From Bradyrhizobium septentrionale (GTDB taxonomy: Bacteria; Pseudomonadota; Alphaproteobacteria; Rhizobiales; Xanthobacteraceae): a stretch of DNA of 64,000 bases. A program made the position numbers and the translations under genes. The notes under the pieces are model-generated. The model saw nothing but the letters and a program-made list of their open reading frames with translations, did no database searches and was not told the origin of the DNA. The stretch covers positions 1,940,501 through 2,004,500 of the forward strand of contig NZ_CP088285.1 of assembly GCF_011516645.4 (NCBI RefSeq), in the 5' to 3' direction. Shown one piece after another: positions 36,612 to 45,838 of this stretch. How positions within the stretch are numbered: position 1 is the first letter of the stretch; every line of letters begins with the position of its first letter.

Positions 36612-37082
36612 GTGGCAAAGACAATCTACTGCATCGATACCAGCGCGCTAATCTCCGCCTGGTATGAACGGTATAAGCCCAACCGTTTTCCCAAACTGTG
36701 GGAGCAACTTGACCAATTGATCCAGGAGGGGCGTCTCGTGTCGTCTACGCTGGTTCTGCGAGAGTGCAGTAAGAAGCGATCGGAAGAGCTGCACGATTGG
36801 CTGCAGCCTCGGTCATCCATGTTTCACACGCCGGATGAGACCGTGCAGGGCCAAGTCGACCATATCGTCAATACCTACACGGGGCTGGTGTCGGCCGGTA
36901 AAGCAAAATTCCAAGCCGACCCGTTCGTGATCGCCCAAGCCAAGGTGAGCGGTTACGCGGTTATCACTGAAGAGACCGGGGTAGGCAGCCTCGGTAAGAT
37001 ACCCGGCGTCTGCAACGCCATGAAGGTTGAATGCATCAACTTGATGCAGCTGATCGACGCGGAAGATTGGGTGCTGGGCTAA
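36612..37082 (+). CDS. DUF4411 PIN-like protein, toxin partner of the ImmA/IrrE-type gene
   Basis: 156 residues from GTG 36612, 6 bp after the split ImmA/IrrE gene, so the two were an operon. PIN-like acidic residues: YCIDTSALISAW at the N-terminus, VLRECSKK in the middle, KFQADPFVIAQAKV and VITEETGVG in the C-terminal half. DUF4411 next to an XRE-M78 gene is a predicted toxin-antitoxin pair; PIN domains cleave RNA. The gene itself looks intact while its presumed antitoxin is destroyed, so it should be silent, inactive or controlled otherwise. Confidence 0.75.
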   Translation: MAKTIYCIDTSALISAWYERYKPNRFPKLWEQLDQLIQEGRLVSSTLVLRECSKKRSEELHDWLQPRSSMFHTPDETVQGQVDHIVNTYTGLVSAGKAKFQADPFVIAQAKVSGYAVITEETGVGSLGKIPGVCNAMKVECINLMQLIDAEDWVLG

Positions 37083-37246
37083 CGGCGGCTTCGCCAACCT
37101 ACCGCCCACCAGCCTCGAACGTGCAAGCCCCCCATAACGCTTGAGCATTTCTTCGATCCGAGGCCTGCGAGCTTGTAAGCGAAATGCTGGTCCCATTCGC
37201 CCAACAATATGGCACCTCAATAATCGGCAGCGACTTCTCCAATACC

Positions 37247-37858
37247 TCAGTCTCGTTGCCATAGTGGAGTCACCGGCCCACGTTTTTCGCGGCGGGTCGA
37301 CCGAAGGGAATGAGCGAGATATTTATCGCGGTGATTTCTCATTGAAGCCATGAGTTCACCGGTTTCAAGATCTCGGGTAGCCTTGATCGCATTTTTCAGA
37401 TCGTCGATCGCCTTCCAGGCCTGCTGATCGCCAAACTCTGCGTTGCTTCGGTTCATCGCATCAGCAATGAGTTTCCGCGTTTCCTCGGTTTCATGGTCTT
37501 GCTCGTAAACCCTTGTAGGCAGATTGACGTACGCAGCAAGCGTTTCTTCCGCTAGCGCCAAGATAACATCGTCGTGGTCAACCAATTCGACCACAGTCAT
37601 AATTGATTCCCGCTCAAGCTGCGCGGTGTCCCAGAGCGCACAAAGCCGTACCAGCTCAAACTGATGCATGGCCGATTGGAAAACGTAAAACGCCGCCGCA
37701 GCGTCGGAACGCTTTATCTGTTTTGACAATGTGTCGGAATAGATCGCGATAGCGTTGTTCTCGTGCAAATCGAGAAGGTAGTGCACCTGATCAATTAGGC
37801 TCTTGGTAATCAACCGTGCTTCATCGATCCGTTTCTGGACCGACCATGTTTCATACAT
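37247..37858 (-). CDS. AbiU2-like HEPN protein
   Basis: 203 residues from ATG 37858, which overlaps the HNH gene stop by 8 bp. A longer start at 37921 would lie inside the HNH gene. All-helical. Near the C-terminus MRNHRDKYLAHS gives the R-x-H HEPN signature in the form typical of AbiU2/HEPN_AbiU2 proteins. Family members are abortive-infection RNases or RNA-binding toxins. Last gene of a four-gene overlapping set (resolvase remnant, WGR, HNH, this gene). Confidence 0.65.
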   Translation of the reverse strand: MYETWSVQKRIDEARLITKSLIDQVHYLLDLHENNAIAIYSDTLSKQIKRSDAAAAFYVFQSAMHQFELVRLCALWDTAQLERESIMTVVELVDHDDVILALAEETLAAYVNLPTRVYEQDHETEETRKLIADAMNRSNAEFGDQQAWKAIDDLKNAIKATRDLETGELMASMRNHRDKYLAHSLRSTRREKRGPVTPLWQRD

Positions 37859-38810
37859 GCTTTTTGTCCTGACCCTGCTCCTGACTCGCCACTTCGAGGA
37901 AACGCTGTTCCAGCGAAGCATTGAGAGTTTGCAGCGCGTATGTGCCTTTTGACTTGAGCTGCTGGACGCCGGCCTCGGGCAAGATCGCGCGAAGATGAGC
38001 GGTTATGCCGTCGTCATCGCGCCAATCTTTAAACTTTCGCTCCTTGAATGAAAGTTGGAAGAGGCTGGCGGCACGGGCGTAAACCGCCTGTATGCAATAG
38101 TAGATCGCCCAAAGTCGTTGCGAAATGAAAGGGCGCTCTTTTTCAGCGTCCTTGAAATTTGCCTTTGTCATTTTCTGAATGACCGCGTCTAACGGACGAT
38201 AGTGGCCGATGGTTTCAAACATCGGGTGCGAGGCTCTTCCGCCGAAGAGTTCATTCAACTCCTCTGGCGTGAAAATCGTATCGATAAAAACGACATCGCC
38301 AAACTCTTGCTTGAACGCCAAGATGATGCCCCACAGTACTTCAACCGCCTGAGAGGTCCGCGTTCGTTCCGCGCTGTCCTTACCGTAAATATTTATCGAT
38401 CCGGCATTTACCGTATGCGCGGCGAGGCCACCAGATTGATTTTCGTTGTGGATCGACTGATCAAGCAAAAGGATGGTGGCTTCATTGGCCTCGTCTGAGG
38501 GGCGCGTTCCCGAACGGGCCTCGTGATCTCTTTTCATCTTCTGCAGCCGCTCAACTGAGTATGCTTCAAGGTCGGCGTCGATGACGGCGTGGTGGTTGGG
38601 ACAAAGCAAAATCAGATTGTCAAAACCGTTGCGCACGTCGTCGGCTTGACTGGCGTCGTAACGTGGACCGTCGCTGCTGGCGGCCGCGATATGGCATATT
38701 CTGCCGAGCACGATTGATCCATCAACGATCGGCGCGTTGCATGTCGGGAAAGCACATTGGTTACCGGAATGCGCAAACAGCCGCTTAATCACCGGGGGGC
38801 GAACCGTCAT
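37851..38810 (-). CDS. HNH-type nuclease protein
   Basis: 319 residues. N-terminal HNH with zinc-type cysteines: GNQCAFPTCNAPIV (~17-30), GRICHIAAASSDGPRYD (~37-53), and the catalytic-helix part GFDNLILLCPNHHAVIDAD (~63-81). The remaining ~200 residues are helical with no known domain (EVLWGIILAFKQEFGD...). ATG overlaps the WGR stop by 4 bp. A nuclease sensor/effector acting with the AbiU2-like HEPN gene is plausible but inferred from coupling only. Confidence 0.7.
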   Translation of the reverse strand: MTVRPPVIKRLFAHSGNQCAFPTCNAPIVDGSIVLGRICHIAAASSDGPRYDASQADDVRNGFDNLILLCPNHHAVIDADLEAYSVERLQKMKRDHEARSGTRPSDEANEATILLLDQSIHNENQSGGLAAHTVNAGSINIYGKDSAERTRTSQAVEVLWGIILAFKQEFGDVVFIDTIFTPEELNELFGGRASHPMFETIGHYRPLDAVIQKMTKANFKDAEKERPFISQRLWAIYYCIQAVYARAASLFQLSFKERKFKDWRDDDGITAHLRAILPEAGVQQLKSKGTYALQTLNASLEQRFLEVASQEQGQDKKHV

Positions 38811-39028
38811 GGTTGATATCCCCGGCGCTGTTTGACTTGGCGCTGCTGATCGCGCGCAGCCTCGGCCGCTTCAACGTTATCGTAGCTGCGCACCGTCCCT
38901 CCCCGGCCGATACGGCCCCATTCGCGGATAACAGCCCATTCGCCAAACAGCGTCGGCTGCACGTCCAGCTTATAGAACCGTGCCATGTTCTTTTCAGCAT
39001 CGATGCGGATCAGATTGTCGGCTGTCAT
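38807..39028 (-). CDS. WGR-domain protein
   Basis: 73 residues, almost nothing but a WGR domain: ARFYKLDVQPTLFGEWAVIR, EWGRIGRGG and SYDNVEAAEAARDQQ. WGR modules bind DNA ends or nucleic acid (as in PARPs) and occur in bacterial conflict systems. It starts at ATGA overlapping the resolvase stop and ends at ATGA overlapping the HNH start. Likely a small DNA-binding subunit. Confidence 0.75.
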   Translation of the reverse strand: MTADNLIRIDAEKNMARFYKLDVQPTLFGEWAVIREWGRIGRGGTVRSYDNVEAAEAARDQQRQVKQRRGYQP

Positions 39029-39474
39029 CGCGTGAGCCTCGTGATCGTCATCCGGTTCACATTATAACTGCGGGCGATTTCGGCCGGCGCTTCGCCCGCT
39101 TCACGGCGCTCTAAGGCCTCTCGCTTTTGCTCCGGGCTAAGTTTAGGCGGTCGGCCCATGTGTTGGCCCCTTGCAGTGGCCTTCGCGCGACCTTCTGCCG
39201 TCCGCGTACGGATTAGGTCGCGCTCTACATCCGCCATCCCTGCCATGACCGCCAGCATCATGCGTCCGGTGCCGGTGTCGGCCCATGGCTCGGCAATGGA
39301 GCGAAGCACCGCGCCACTCTCATTGATGCGCTGGACGATCGCAAACAGGTCAAACAGCGATCGTGCCAGGCGATCGATGCGTGTGACGGTCACCACGTCA
39401 CCGCGCTCAAGCCTTGTGAGCATCCGTTGCAGTTCCTTGCGATCGACGCGGGCACCGCTCGCGGTATCCCTCAC
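39025..39474 (-). pseudogene. Serine recombinase (resolvase), N-terminus missing
   Basis: 149 codons from GTG 39474: the residues after the catalytic-Ser region, ETASGARVDR-like start (RDTASGARVDRKELQRM), then RLERGDVVTVTRIDRLARS, IRTRTAEGRAKATARG and a C-terminal HTH (APAEIARSYNVNRMTI). The first ~50 residues of the family, with the nucleophilic serine, are absent. Inactive, but its stop still overlaps the WGR start. Confidence 0.75.
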
Positions 39475-39487
39475 TTGACAATGATCA

Positions 39488-39597
39488 GGTCGCTAGTCAG
39501 GCCGAGGCCATGGTTCATAAGGCAGTACAAGAAGCCGGTGCGGACATCAATCGCGCCCGCTCTCTGCTCAATGTCAATTGGCGGCGGTTCGCATAAA
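39488..39597 (+). pseudogene. Short C-terminal remnant of an unknown gene
   Basis: One plus-strand frame reads QAEAMVHKAVQEAGADINRA then RSLLNVNWRRFA before a stop. It is helical and protein-like, but only about 35 codons, wedged where the resolvase N-terminus should be. Probably left by the rearrangement that removed the resolvase start. Confidence 0.3.
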
Positions 39598-39665
39598 GCC
39601 TGATCCCGATGGCAGCGGCGAAGCGGCGTGGAGCCTCTTCGACCTCAGCGAGGAGCGTGGCATAG

Positions 39666-41423
39666 TCACACCTCGCTGATGGCTTCCGTTGGCCAATTTC
39701 GGCCTTGAGACAGCGCTTCGAGCGCCTTCCGAACCAACTCGGCTCTCTTGCGAAGGAACGACTCGTAGTCAGCACGTATCTTGCTTTCACGCTCTGCTGT
39801 TGACGGCATCGCGGCATAGCCACCAACATTTAATTCAGCAAAAGGCACGACGTGTGACCGAAGACGATCGCGAACAACCGATTCACCCAACTCGGCGCGA
39901 TCCACCCTCTCGGCGAGATATTTTAACGGCTCCTTGGCGGAAATATTCCGGTTGGTGTTCATTGTGATCAGAACGCAATTCAGCGCGCGGCTGCGCTCTT
40001 TCTCCGGGAGATGGCCATCGTCGCGGAGAAGCGAATCTGGAAAAAGGTGATGATACTCTCTGTTTTTCAGGCGCTCGCGGGTTGCCTGGTTGCCATCGGC
40101 AATGTCGAAGGCCCCGGCCTTTATCGATAGTCCCAGGATTGCTCGCGCGAGCGTCTCCTTGCGCTTTGGCCAACCTACATCGATCAACTCTTCGAGCGAC
40201 GGCAGCGGATAGTCGGTTTCATTGAATACCGGTGCCGCGTTCCTTGGACCCTTCTTCAACAAAAAATCTCGGATTGCGCGGTAGTCCTGCAGCGATCTGG
40301 TGGAAGAAGCGTTCTCGTAGCGAGAAGTAATGAACGAACGCCACAAATAAGACCGTATCACGCCGCGCGCATTTCCGTGTTCGTCGAGCGCCCTCGGCAA
40401 ATCTCTGTGAAGAGCTGCGAGCACCGGAATTACGGTCACGGTCGGGAGGCGTTGTTCGTCATAAATGCCCTCTTCTTCGAGTACCTGAACAGCCCACTTG
40501 GCCCCTTCGGCTATCTCATCCCAGGTCGCATCGACGTTTGAGAGATCAAGCTGGAAAAAACTCGCCTGGCCGGGAGATTTATCCGCGCGTAGCGCCGCGG
40601 TCTGAAGCGCGACCTGCTCGGGTGAGGCATAGCTTTCCAGCGCCGGACATTTCTCCCGCAGATCGATCATGAGGTCGTGCATAGATTTGCCCGACCGCGC
40701 CTCAAATTGCGCGACGATGATGTCGAAGGCATTCAACGGCACGGCCGAAGTGTTCATCTTGACGAAAACGTCGAGCGCCGTTGCAGCCTTGGTGCTCGCG
40801 TCGAGAACAAGCATTGGAAGGTTAAATCGCTTCATTTTGTCCTGCAGGTCGCGCAAGGTATTTTCTAGTGAGCGGCTCGCCTGCAAATCGTTTTGAACAG
40901 CCTGGTCACACCATTCCTGTCGGCGCGCCGAAATGTCCGACGGTTGAAGCAGGAAAACGGGAGCCAAACCACGCTCATAAATTTCAACTGTATTGTCGGC
41001 CCACACCGGAAGTCGGCGACCCTCTTTATTCAGCCAGCGCTTAACCCGGACAATGCGCGAGGGTAACACCCCCTCCTCGTCGGGCTGGGGCTCCTTGAGC
41101 TGCATGAAAAACGTAACGTCGGGATAGGAATCGTGGAGGCTACGCCAAAGCGCTGTGAGACGCTGCTGGCCGTCAAGAAGATGTTCGGTACATCGTTCGA
41201 CCGGCGCGGGCGCTCCAGCGAGGGGGCGGGTTACGAACGGCTCTTTTTCCCCAATTTCGAGTACCAGGGTCGAGCCGATCGGCAACTCGCGCAAAATGGA
41301 ATCGATCAGCGAGGCAATGTTCTCATAATCCCACGCCTCAAATCGTTGAAATCTTGGGAGCCGTACCTGGCCGGATCGAACTCGATTAAACCAGGTCTCA
41401 ATATTGCGATCTCTCGCTTCCAT
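39666..41423 (-). CDS. DUF262/DUF1524 (GmrSD-like) restriction protein
   Basis: 585 residues from ATG 41423 (GGGAG 5 bp before). N-terminal DUF262 ParB-like nucleotidase: LPRFQRFEAWDYENIASLID and TEHLLDGQQRLTALW, the family's signature. C-terminal DUF1524 His-Me finger: NREYHHLFPDSLL (~450) followed by NCVLITMNTNRNISAKEPL. GmrSD and BrxU proteins use this pair to cleave modified phage DNA in an NTP-dependent way. It looks complete and is probably a type IV-like restriction factor. No methyltransferase is nearby, as expected for this type. Confidence 0.75.
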   Translation of the reverse strand: MEARDRNIETWFNRVRSGQVRLPRFQRFEAWDYENIASLIDSILRELPIGSTLVLEIGEKEPFVTRPLAGAPAPVERCTEHLLDGQQRLTALWRSLHDSYPDVTFFMQLKEPQPDEEGVLPSRIVRVKRWLNKEGRRLPVWADNTVEIYERGLAPVFLLQPSDISARRQEWCDQAVQNDLQASRSLENTLRDLQDKMKRFNLPMLVLDASTKAATALDVFVKMNTSAVPLNAFDIIVAQFEARSGKSMHDLMIDLREKCPALESYASPEQVALQTAALRADKSPGQASFFQLDLSNVDATWDEIAEGAKWAVQVLEEEGIYDEQRLPTVTVIPVLAALHRDLPRALDEHGNARGVIRSYLWRSFITSRYENASSTRSLQDYRAIRDFLLKKGPRNAAPVFNETDYPLPSLEELIDVGWPKRKETLARAILGLSIKAGAFDIADGNQATRERLKNREYHHLFPDSLLRDDGHLPEKERSRALNCVLITMNTNRNISAKEPLKYLAERVDRAELGESVVRDRLRSHVVPFAELNVGGYAAMPSTAERESKIRADYESFLRKRAELVRKALEALSQGRNWPTEAISEV

Positions 41424-41594
41424 GACGGCTCCCCCTGCACAATCTCCGATGGCTACCAGAAAAAGGACCCGCCTGCAGCGATACTCCCCTTGCCTGGAGA
41501 CAAGTCGGTAAACAAATTTGTGCCTATAAACAAGTTGACTTTAGTTCATGAAATATTAGAAGGTGACAGTCATTTCTCGATGTGTGGAGCTCTC

Positions 41595-42239
41595 ATGACA
41601 AACGTTTACGGTTCACCTGAAAAGGTAACGATGAAAAGCGCGTTGTTCGGGGCGGCCATCACTGCCCTTGAGAGCGACGGCTGGAAAGTCGAGAAGGTTG
41701 CCGGCAGCGGCAAGTCCAGCGTCCGGCGCATCACCAAAGGCAAAGACAGCAAGGTGGTCTCGATCCGCACCACCCAGGACCGCTCGATCGCCTTTCCCCG
41801 GACCGAGGGCGACAAAAGCTGGCGCACCCTCGATGAGGTCGACGCCGTGATCGCGGCCTCGGTCGACGACAAGGAAAACCCGCACTTCGCCAACATTCAC
41901 CTGCTGCCGGGCGACGAGATGCGCGACCGCTTCAACCGGACCTACGAGGCGCGGCTCAAGGCCGGCCATACAATTCCGGTCGGCCGCGGCGTTTGGCTCT
42001 CGTTGTATGCGAACGAAAGCTTCAGTCCTGTCCATCACGTCGGTGCCGGCGCCGGAAACAAATACCCGCCGTTTGGCAAGATCCCCCTCGACGCAGCAAA
42101 GTTGATCTCCGCCGACAGCGAGGTCGACGAGGAAGAACCCAGGGCTGATGAGGGGCTGACGATTGCGGAAGCCAAGCGCCGCCTGGGCATTACCTTTGGT
42201 GTCGAACCCGCCAGCATCAAGATCATCGTAGAGGCTTGA
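41595..42239 (+). CDS. Unknown protein, first gene of a coupled pair
   Basis: About 214 residues. Start ATG 41595 has GGAG 5 bp upstream; ATG 41631 (AAAAGG before it, MKSALFGAAITALESDGW) is a good alternative. The open frame further upstream is only antisense to the DUF262 gene. Central region mixed alpha/beta with SSVRRITKGKDSKVVSIRTT. The C-terminus is acidic then helical (EVDEEEPRADEGLTIAEAKR). The stop overlaps the next ATG (TGATG). Family not recognised; a phage or island hypothetical is likely. Confidence 0.55.
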   Translation: MTNVYGSPEKVTMKSALFGAAITALESDGWKVEKVAGSGKSSVRRITKGKDSKVVSIRTTQDRSIAFPRTEGDKSWRTLDEVDAVIAASVDDKENPHFANIHLLPGDEMRDRFNRTYEARLKAGHTIPVGRGVWLSLYANESFSPVHHVGAGAGNKYPPFGKIPLDAAKLISADSEVDEEEPRADEGLTIAEAKRRLGITFGVEPASIKIIVEA

Positions 42240-42930
42240 TGATCACGGCGATCGATGTGTGGGACACCGGCACCTTCGATCCGGAGCTGATGGTGAACCT
42301 GAAGGCCGGCGCGCAACTGGTTCACGATTATCTGACCACGGATCGCCGTCAGTTCGAAGAACGCGAGGCAGCAAGTGGCTGGACGCCTCACGCCACCAAT
42401 CCCTTTGCCAGCGATTACCTGGCGTTCGCCGAAGCGATCGGCCGCGATGATGAGGTCCGGATCATCCGCGAGAACGGCATTTATTCGGGGACACTGGATA
42501 CCCTGCGGCAGCGGCTTGATGCGCAGGTGGCAGCGGGACTATTCACCGCGGCGGACGCAGAAGCCCTGCATGCCGCAAGCCCGTGCCATCACCGCGAACA
42601 GCAACCGGGTAGACTGGGCAAATTCTGGATGACCTCCGGTCCCATCCTCACCGATGATGGTGGCGTCGAATTGCTGCTCGGCAACTGGGGTGGCGAGTCG
42701 ACATATTTCTGGCTTGAGGATGAACGGCTGGAGAAGCTCGTCGCTAGTATCGGCCGCCCGCGCATTCTCGAAATTGCCGTGCCTGTCGCCAGCACAAACC
42801 ATTGGTATTCGGCCGGCAAGGCTGTGGTCGCCGCGTACGCACGCACCATTGGATGCCGACCCGATCGCGGCGCTTTCGATCTGTCTCAACGGCGCCGCTT
42901 GGACCCGCTGCCATACTTACCATTCGTAGT
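42239..42930 (+). pseudogene. Unknown gene with several frame disruptions
   Basis: ATG 42239 overlaps the upstream stop. The reading is sound to ~42570 (FDPELMVNLKAGAQLVHDYL, FAEAIGRDDEVRIIRENG). It then switches frame for about 50 bp (RAITANSNRVDW) and returns (FWMTSGPILTDDGGVELLLG, ILEIAVPVASTNHWYSAG). It switches again near 42850 (DADPIAALSICLNGAAW) to a stop near 42930. Three shifts in 350 bp point to decay or to sequencing error in this area. The family is unknown to me. Confidence 0.45.
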
Positions 42931-43129
42931 GAGAACGAAGCGTCGTTCGCAGCGATGGCACAAGGCTACCCGGACAATTACGTGCACGCTTAGCGGCGCG
43001 GGCGCCTCGAACGTAAGCACCGGGCGCGACACAGTGCGTTCCCAAGTCTACCTTTAAGTATGCAGCCCACCGCGCTTCGCAAAACACTGACGATCGCCGT
43101 TGCGAATGTCTTGGTAGCGGTCGCCGCTC

Positions 43130-43335
43130 CGGGCTGGACGCAAGCCGAATTTACCCGCAAAGCCGATGAGCTCCGCCAGCAACAGGATGAACTTACCAAC
43201 GCCAGAGAACGCCTTGACGAGCAGATCAATCGGCGTCTTGCGCACCCACGCTGTGCGATCCCGATTGCTCTTACCTTACGTCAGGGTCTTATAGAGCTGG
43301 CGCCGGTTGTTTGGACAGCGCCCCGCGGGATTTAA
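43130..43335 (+). pseudogene. DUF2130 gene, internally deleted fragment
   Basis: AEFTRKADELRQQQDELTNA then RERLDEQINRRL matches residues ~46-77 of the intact DUF2130 protein at 14437. It is followed without break by AHPRCAIPIALTLRQGLIE, matching residues ~306-324. About 228 codons between are deleted. An IS3 element follows. Confidence 0.65.
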
Positions 43336-43438
43336 GTGGATTCCTGCCGGGTTATGCTGAACGCGGGGCCTTACGATTTTGTCGTTGCGTCGGGAGGGCG
43401 TAGCCCGACCAGAGCGACGACAAAATCGTCGGCGACGG

Positions 43439-44266
43439 TCATGCGGCCATCACCATAGCTTGCGTGCCGAAGTAAGCCTCGTCGGGCGTGCGCCCGTCAA
43501 GGCTCGAGTGAGGGCGTCCCTGATTGTAGAAGGCCAGATACTTGGCAATTGACGCTCGCGCCTCGGACACGCTGTCGTAGGCGCGGAGATAAACTTCTTC
43601 GTATTTGACCGTGCGCCAGAGCCGCTCGACAAACACGTTGTCGCGCCAGGCGCCCTTGCCGTCCATGCTGATGGCGATCTTCGCGTCCAGCAGCACATCG
43701 GTGAACTCGAGGCTGGTGAACTGGCTGCCCTGGTCCGTGTTGAAAATCTCGGGCCTGCCGTGCTTCGCCAACGCCTCCTGGACCGCTTCGACGCAGAAGG
43801 CCGCCTCCATTGTGATCGAGACGCGATGGGCCAGGACCCGTCGGCTGAACACATCGACGACCGCCGCGAGATAGACGAAGCCACGCCGCATCGGAATGTA
43901 GGTGATGTCCATTGCCCACGCCTGGTCGGGCCGCTCGATCTTCAATCCGCGCAACAGGTACGGGTAGATCTTGTGACCCGGTGCCGGCTTACTCGTGTTC
44001 GGGCGACGATAGACCGCCTCGATCCCCATGCGCTTCATCAGCGTCGCGATGTGGCGGCGACCGGCGTATACGCCCTCCCGCCGCAGCAACGATCGCTGCA
44101 TACGCGCTCCCGCGAAGGGATAATCGAGATGCAGCTCATCGAGCCGACGCATCAAGGCAAGGTCCTCGGCCGAAACTGGCCGAGGTTCATAGTAGACCGT
44201 GCTGCGAGCCAGCTTCAGGACCTTCGCCTGGCGCACGATAGAAAGATCATGACCGCGGTCGATCAT
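43439..44266 (-). CDS. IS3-family transposase OrfB
   Basis: 275 residues: HTH_21 segment (ARMQRSLLRREGVYAGRRHI), then the rve core with AWAMDITYIPMRRGFVYL, FNTDQGSQFTSLEF and WRDNVFVERLWRTVKYEE (Asp, Asp, Glu). Overlaps orfA by 4 bp. Different subgroup from the element at 20 kb. Intact. Confidence 0.9.
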   Translation of the reverse strand: MIDRGHDLSIVRQAKVLKLARSTVYYEPRPVSAEDLALMRRLDELHLDYPFAGARMQRSLLRREGVYAGRRHIATLMKRMGIEAVYRRPNTSKPAPGHKIYPYLLRGLKIERPDQAWAMDITYIPMRRGFVYLAAVVDVFSRRVLAHRVSITMEAAFCVEAVQEALAKHGRPEIFNTDQGSQFTSLEFTDVLLDAKIAISMDGKGAWRDNVFVERLWRTVKYEEVYLRAYDSVSEARASIAKYLAFYNQGRPHSSLDGRTPDEAYFGTQAMVMAA

Positions 44267-44568
44267 CGCTTTGCGCTCAGCAGGCCCGCCTTGGTGAGCG
44301 CGCCGGACAAAAAATCGTTTTCCAACGCCAGCTCGCCGATCTTGGCATGTAACGCCTTCAAATCGACCGGCGTCTCGGCCGACGCCTTGTCATGCCCAAA
44401 CACGCCGGCGGCGCCTTCCAGGAGCTGGTTTTTCCAGATCGTGATCTGGTTCGGATGAACATCAAACAGTTGCGCCAGCTCCGCCAGCGTCTTGTCGCCT
44501 TTGACCGCAGCCAAAGCAACCTTCGCCTTGAATGCCGGAGAATGCATCCGGCGGCTCTTCTTCGTCAT
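44263..44568 (-). CDS. IS3-family OrfA
   Basis: 101 residues from ATG 44568 (MTKKSRRMHSPAFKAKVALA). HTH at TLAELAQLFDVHPNQITIWK and a C-terminal helix LKALHAKIGELALENDFL. The ATGA overlap with orfB permits coupling or frameshift fusion. Confidence 0.9.
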   Translation of the reverse strand: MTKKSRRMHSPAFKAKVALAAVKGDKTLAELAQLFDVHPNQITIWKNQLLEGAAGVFGHDKASAETPVDLKALHAKIGELALENDFLSGALTKAGLLSAKR

Positions 44569-44639
44569 CTTCGCTCCTGATTCGCGGCAAGAATCCTCGC
44601 CGCTGTCAGGCAGAAAATCCACTCAAGCTACTGTCCGAA

Positions 44640-44966
44640 TTTGCGGAGCCAGCTCTTATCGAGGTGACGAATGCGCGCATGACGCAGGCCGATCAGCAGT
44701 CCAAGGCGGATCAGGTTTATCAATATCTGACTGGTTCGCGGTTCAAGCAGCGGATTGAAGCCATCGTTGAGCGATTCAAGGAAATGCGCGACGATATCGA
44801 CAAAGAACGAATGATGAAAGCCTGGGCCAAACGTGAGGCCCAGGTTAGTGCGATGATTGAAGCAACGGTCGGTATGGTGGGCGATCTCCACGGTATCGTG
44901 GGTCAAGCGATGCCGGAGACATCAGCGATTGATGAACCACCGATGATCGAGGGAAAAGCTGCTTAA
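44640..44966 (+). pseudogene. DUF2130 gene, C-terminal fragment
   Basis: From about ALIEVTNARMTQADQQSKAD through QVYQYLTGSRFKQRIEAIVE to the stop, it matches the last ~110 residues of the DUF2130 protein at 14437. It is the downstream half of the fragment at 43130, separated by IS3 copy 2. Confidence 0.7.
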
Positions 44967-44979
44967 GGTCTGACCGGGT

Positions 44980-45796
44980 TTAATTCCGATCTGGGAATTC
45001 GCGAACGAGCTTGCCATCAACCAACCCGCCGCCCTTTCCTTCTGCGTCGATTTGTTGAGCTTCACGAGCCGTCATACCTTTCTCCACCACAAGCGGATTG
45101 CTGCGATAAGATCCCCACTGCTTATGAAACGGCGAAACACCAAGACGACGGCAGTCGGCGATAACATCGCGAACCCATTGCGGCTTCCAATGCACGAGCA
45201 CCGGCACCGCTTTCTCCGCCTGATATCAGCCAATCCGGCAAGAACCCGTTGGACGGCAGCCGCACGGGCCCAAGAGTGGGCTCATAAGAAATGAAGCGAA
45301 TGACCGCAGGTACTTTCTTTAGACGCTTCCACCGGAAATCAAACCGCGTCTGATCTTCGGTCGTTGTTCCGAGCCACACGTTGGAATACCCATCGTGCCA
45401 ATCGGACGGCAGCATTCTTTCAATATTTTCCGGTCGTTTCGTAAGCACTAGCCAGTCCAATTTCTTGCATTTGCGGATCAAGGCGAACAAGTCATCGCGC
45501 CACGATGGATCAACCTGATTGTCAAAGACATCGGCGAGCGACGCGCAAAATACCCGCGGTCGATGGCCATTCTCCTTTCGGAACTCTCGCGCTTGCGCAT
45601 TCCACTGGATAGGCTTTTTCCAATTTTGGACTGCCGTTCGTTGACGCTTGCCGTGCGGGCCCCATTGCACTCTTTTATACCGGAGATCCATCATTGCTTC
45701 GGCATAGCAATTATCACAGCCCGGCGAGACTTTTTGGCAGCCAATCCATGGATTAAATGTATGATCGCACCATTCTATTTTCGAATTTTCACCCAT
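44980..45796 (-). pseudogene. DUF5131 (phage Gp37/Gp68-like) protein, frameshifted
   Basis: From ATG 45796 (GGAG 7 bp before): SKIEWCDHTFNPWIGCQKVS followed by PGCDNCYAE, the cysteine-rich radical-SAM-like signature of the Gp37/Gp68 family. Then RVFCASLADVFDNQV, WLVLTKRPENIERML and LISGGESGAGARAL. An extra base near 45187 shifts frame; the end (KPQWVRDVIADCRRL, SPFHKQWGSYRSNPL, VDGKLVREFPDRN) lies in another frame down to 44980. The family is common on phages and islands; biochemical role not settled. Probably inactive. Confidence 0.75.
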
Positions 45797-45838
45797 CACA
45801 AATCTCCAAAGTTCAGAGCATCGCTCTGCCCGAGACAC

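Larger units (their letters stand above)
43337..44621 (-). mobile_element. IS3-family element, copy 2
   Basis: Related ends TGGATT..CTGCC at 43337 and, in complement, at 44621. No clear target duplication was found, so the ends are approximate. It carries orfA and orfB on the minus strand with ATGA overlap and splits the DUF2130 remnant. Confidence 0.8.

Noticed and set aside
41133..41594. Upstream extension of the 41595 gene
   Set aside because: This part is antisense to the DUF262 gene; the downstream ATG with GGAG is a better start.
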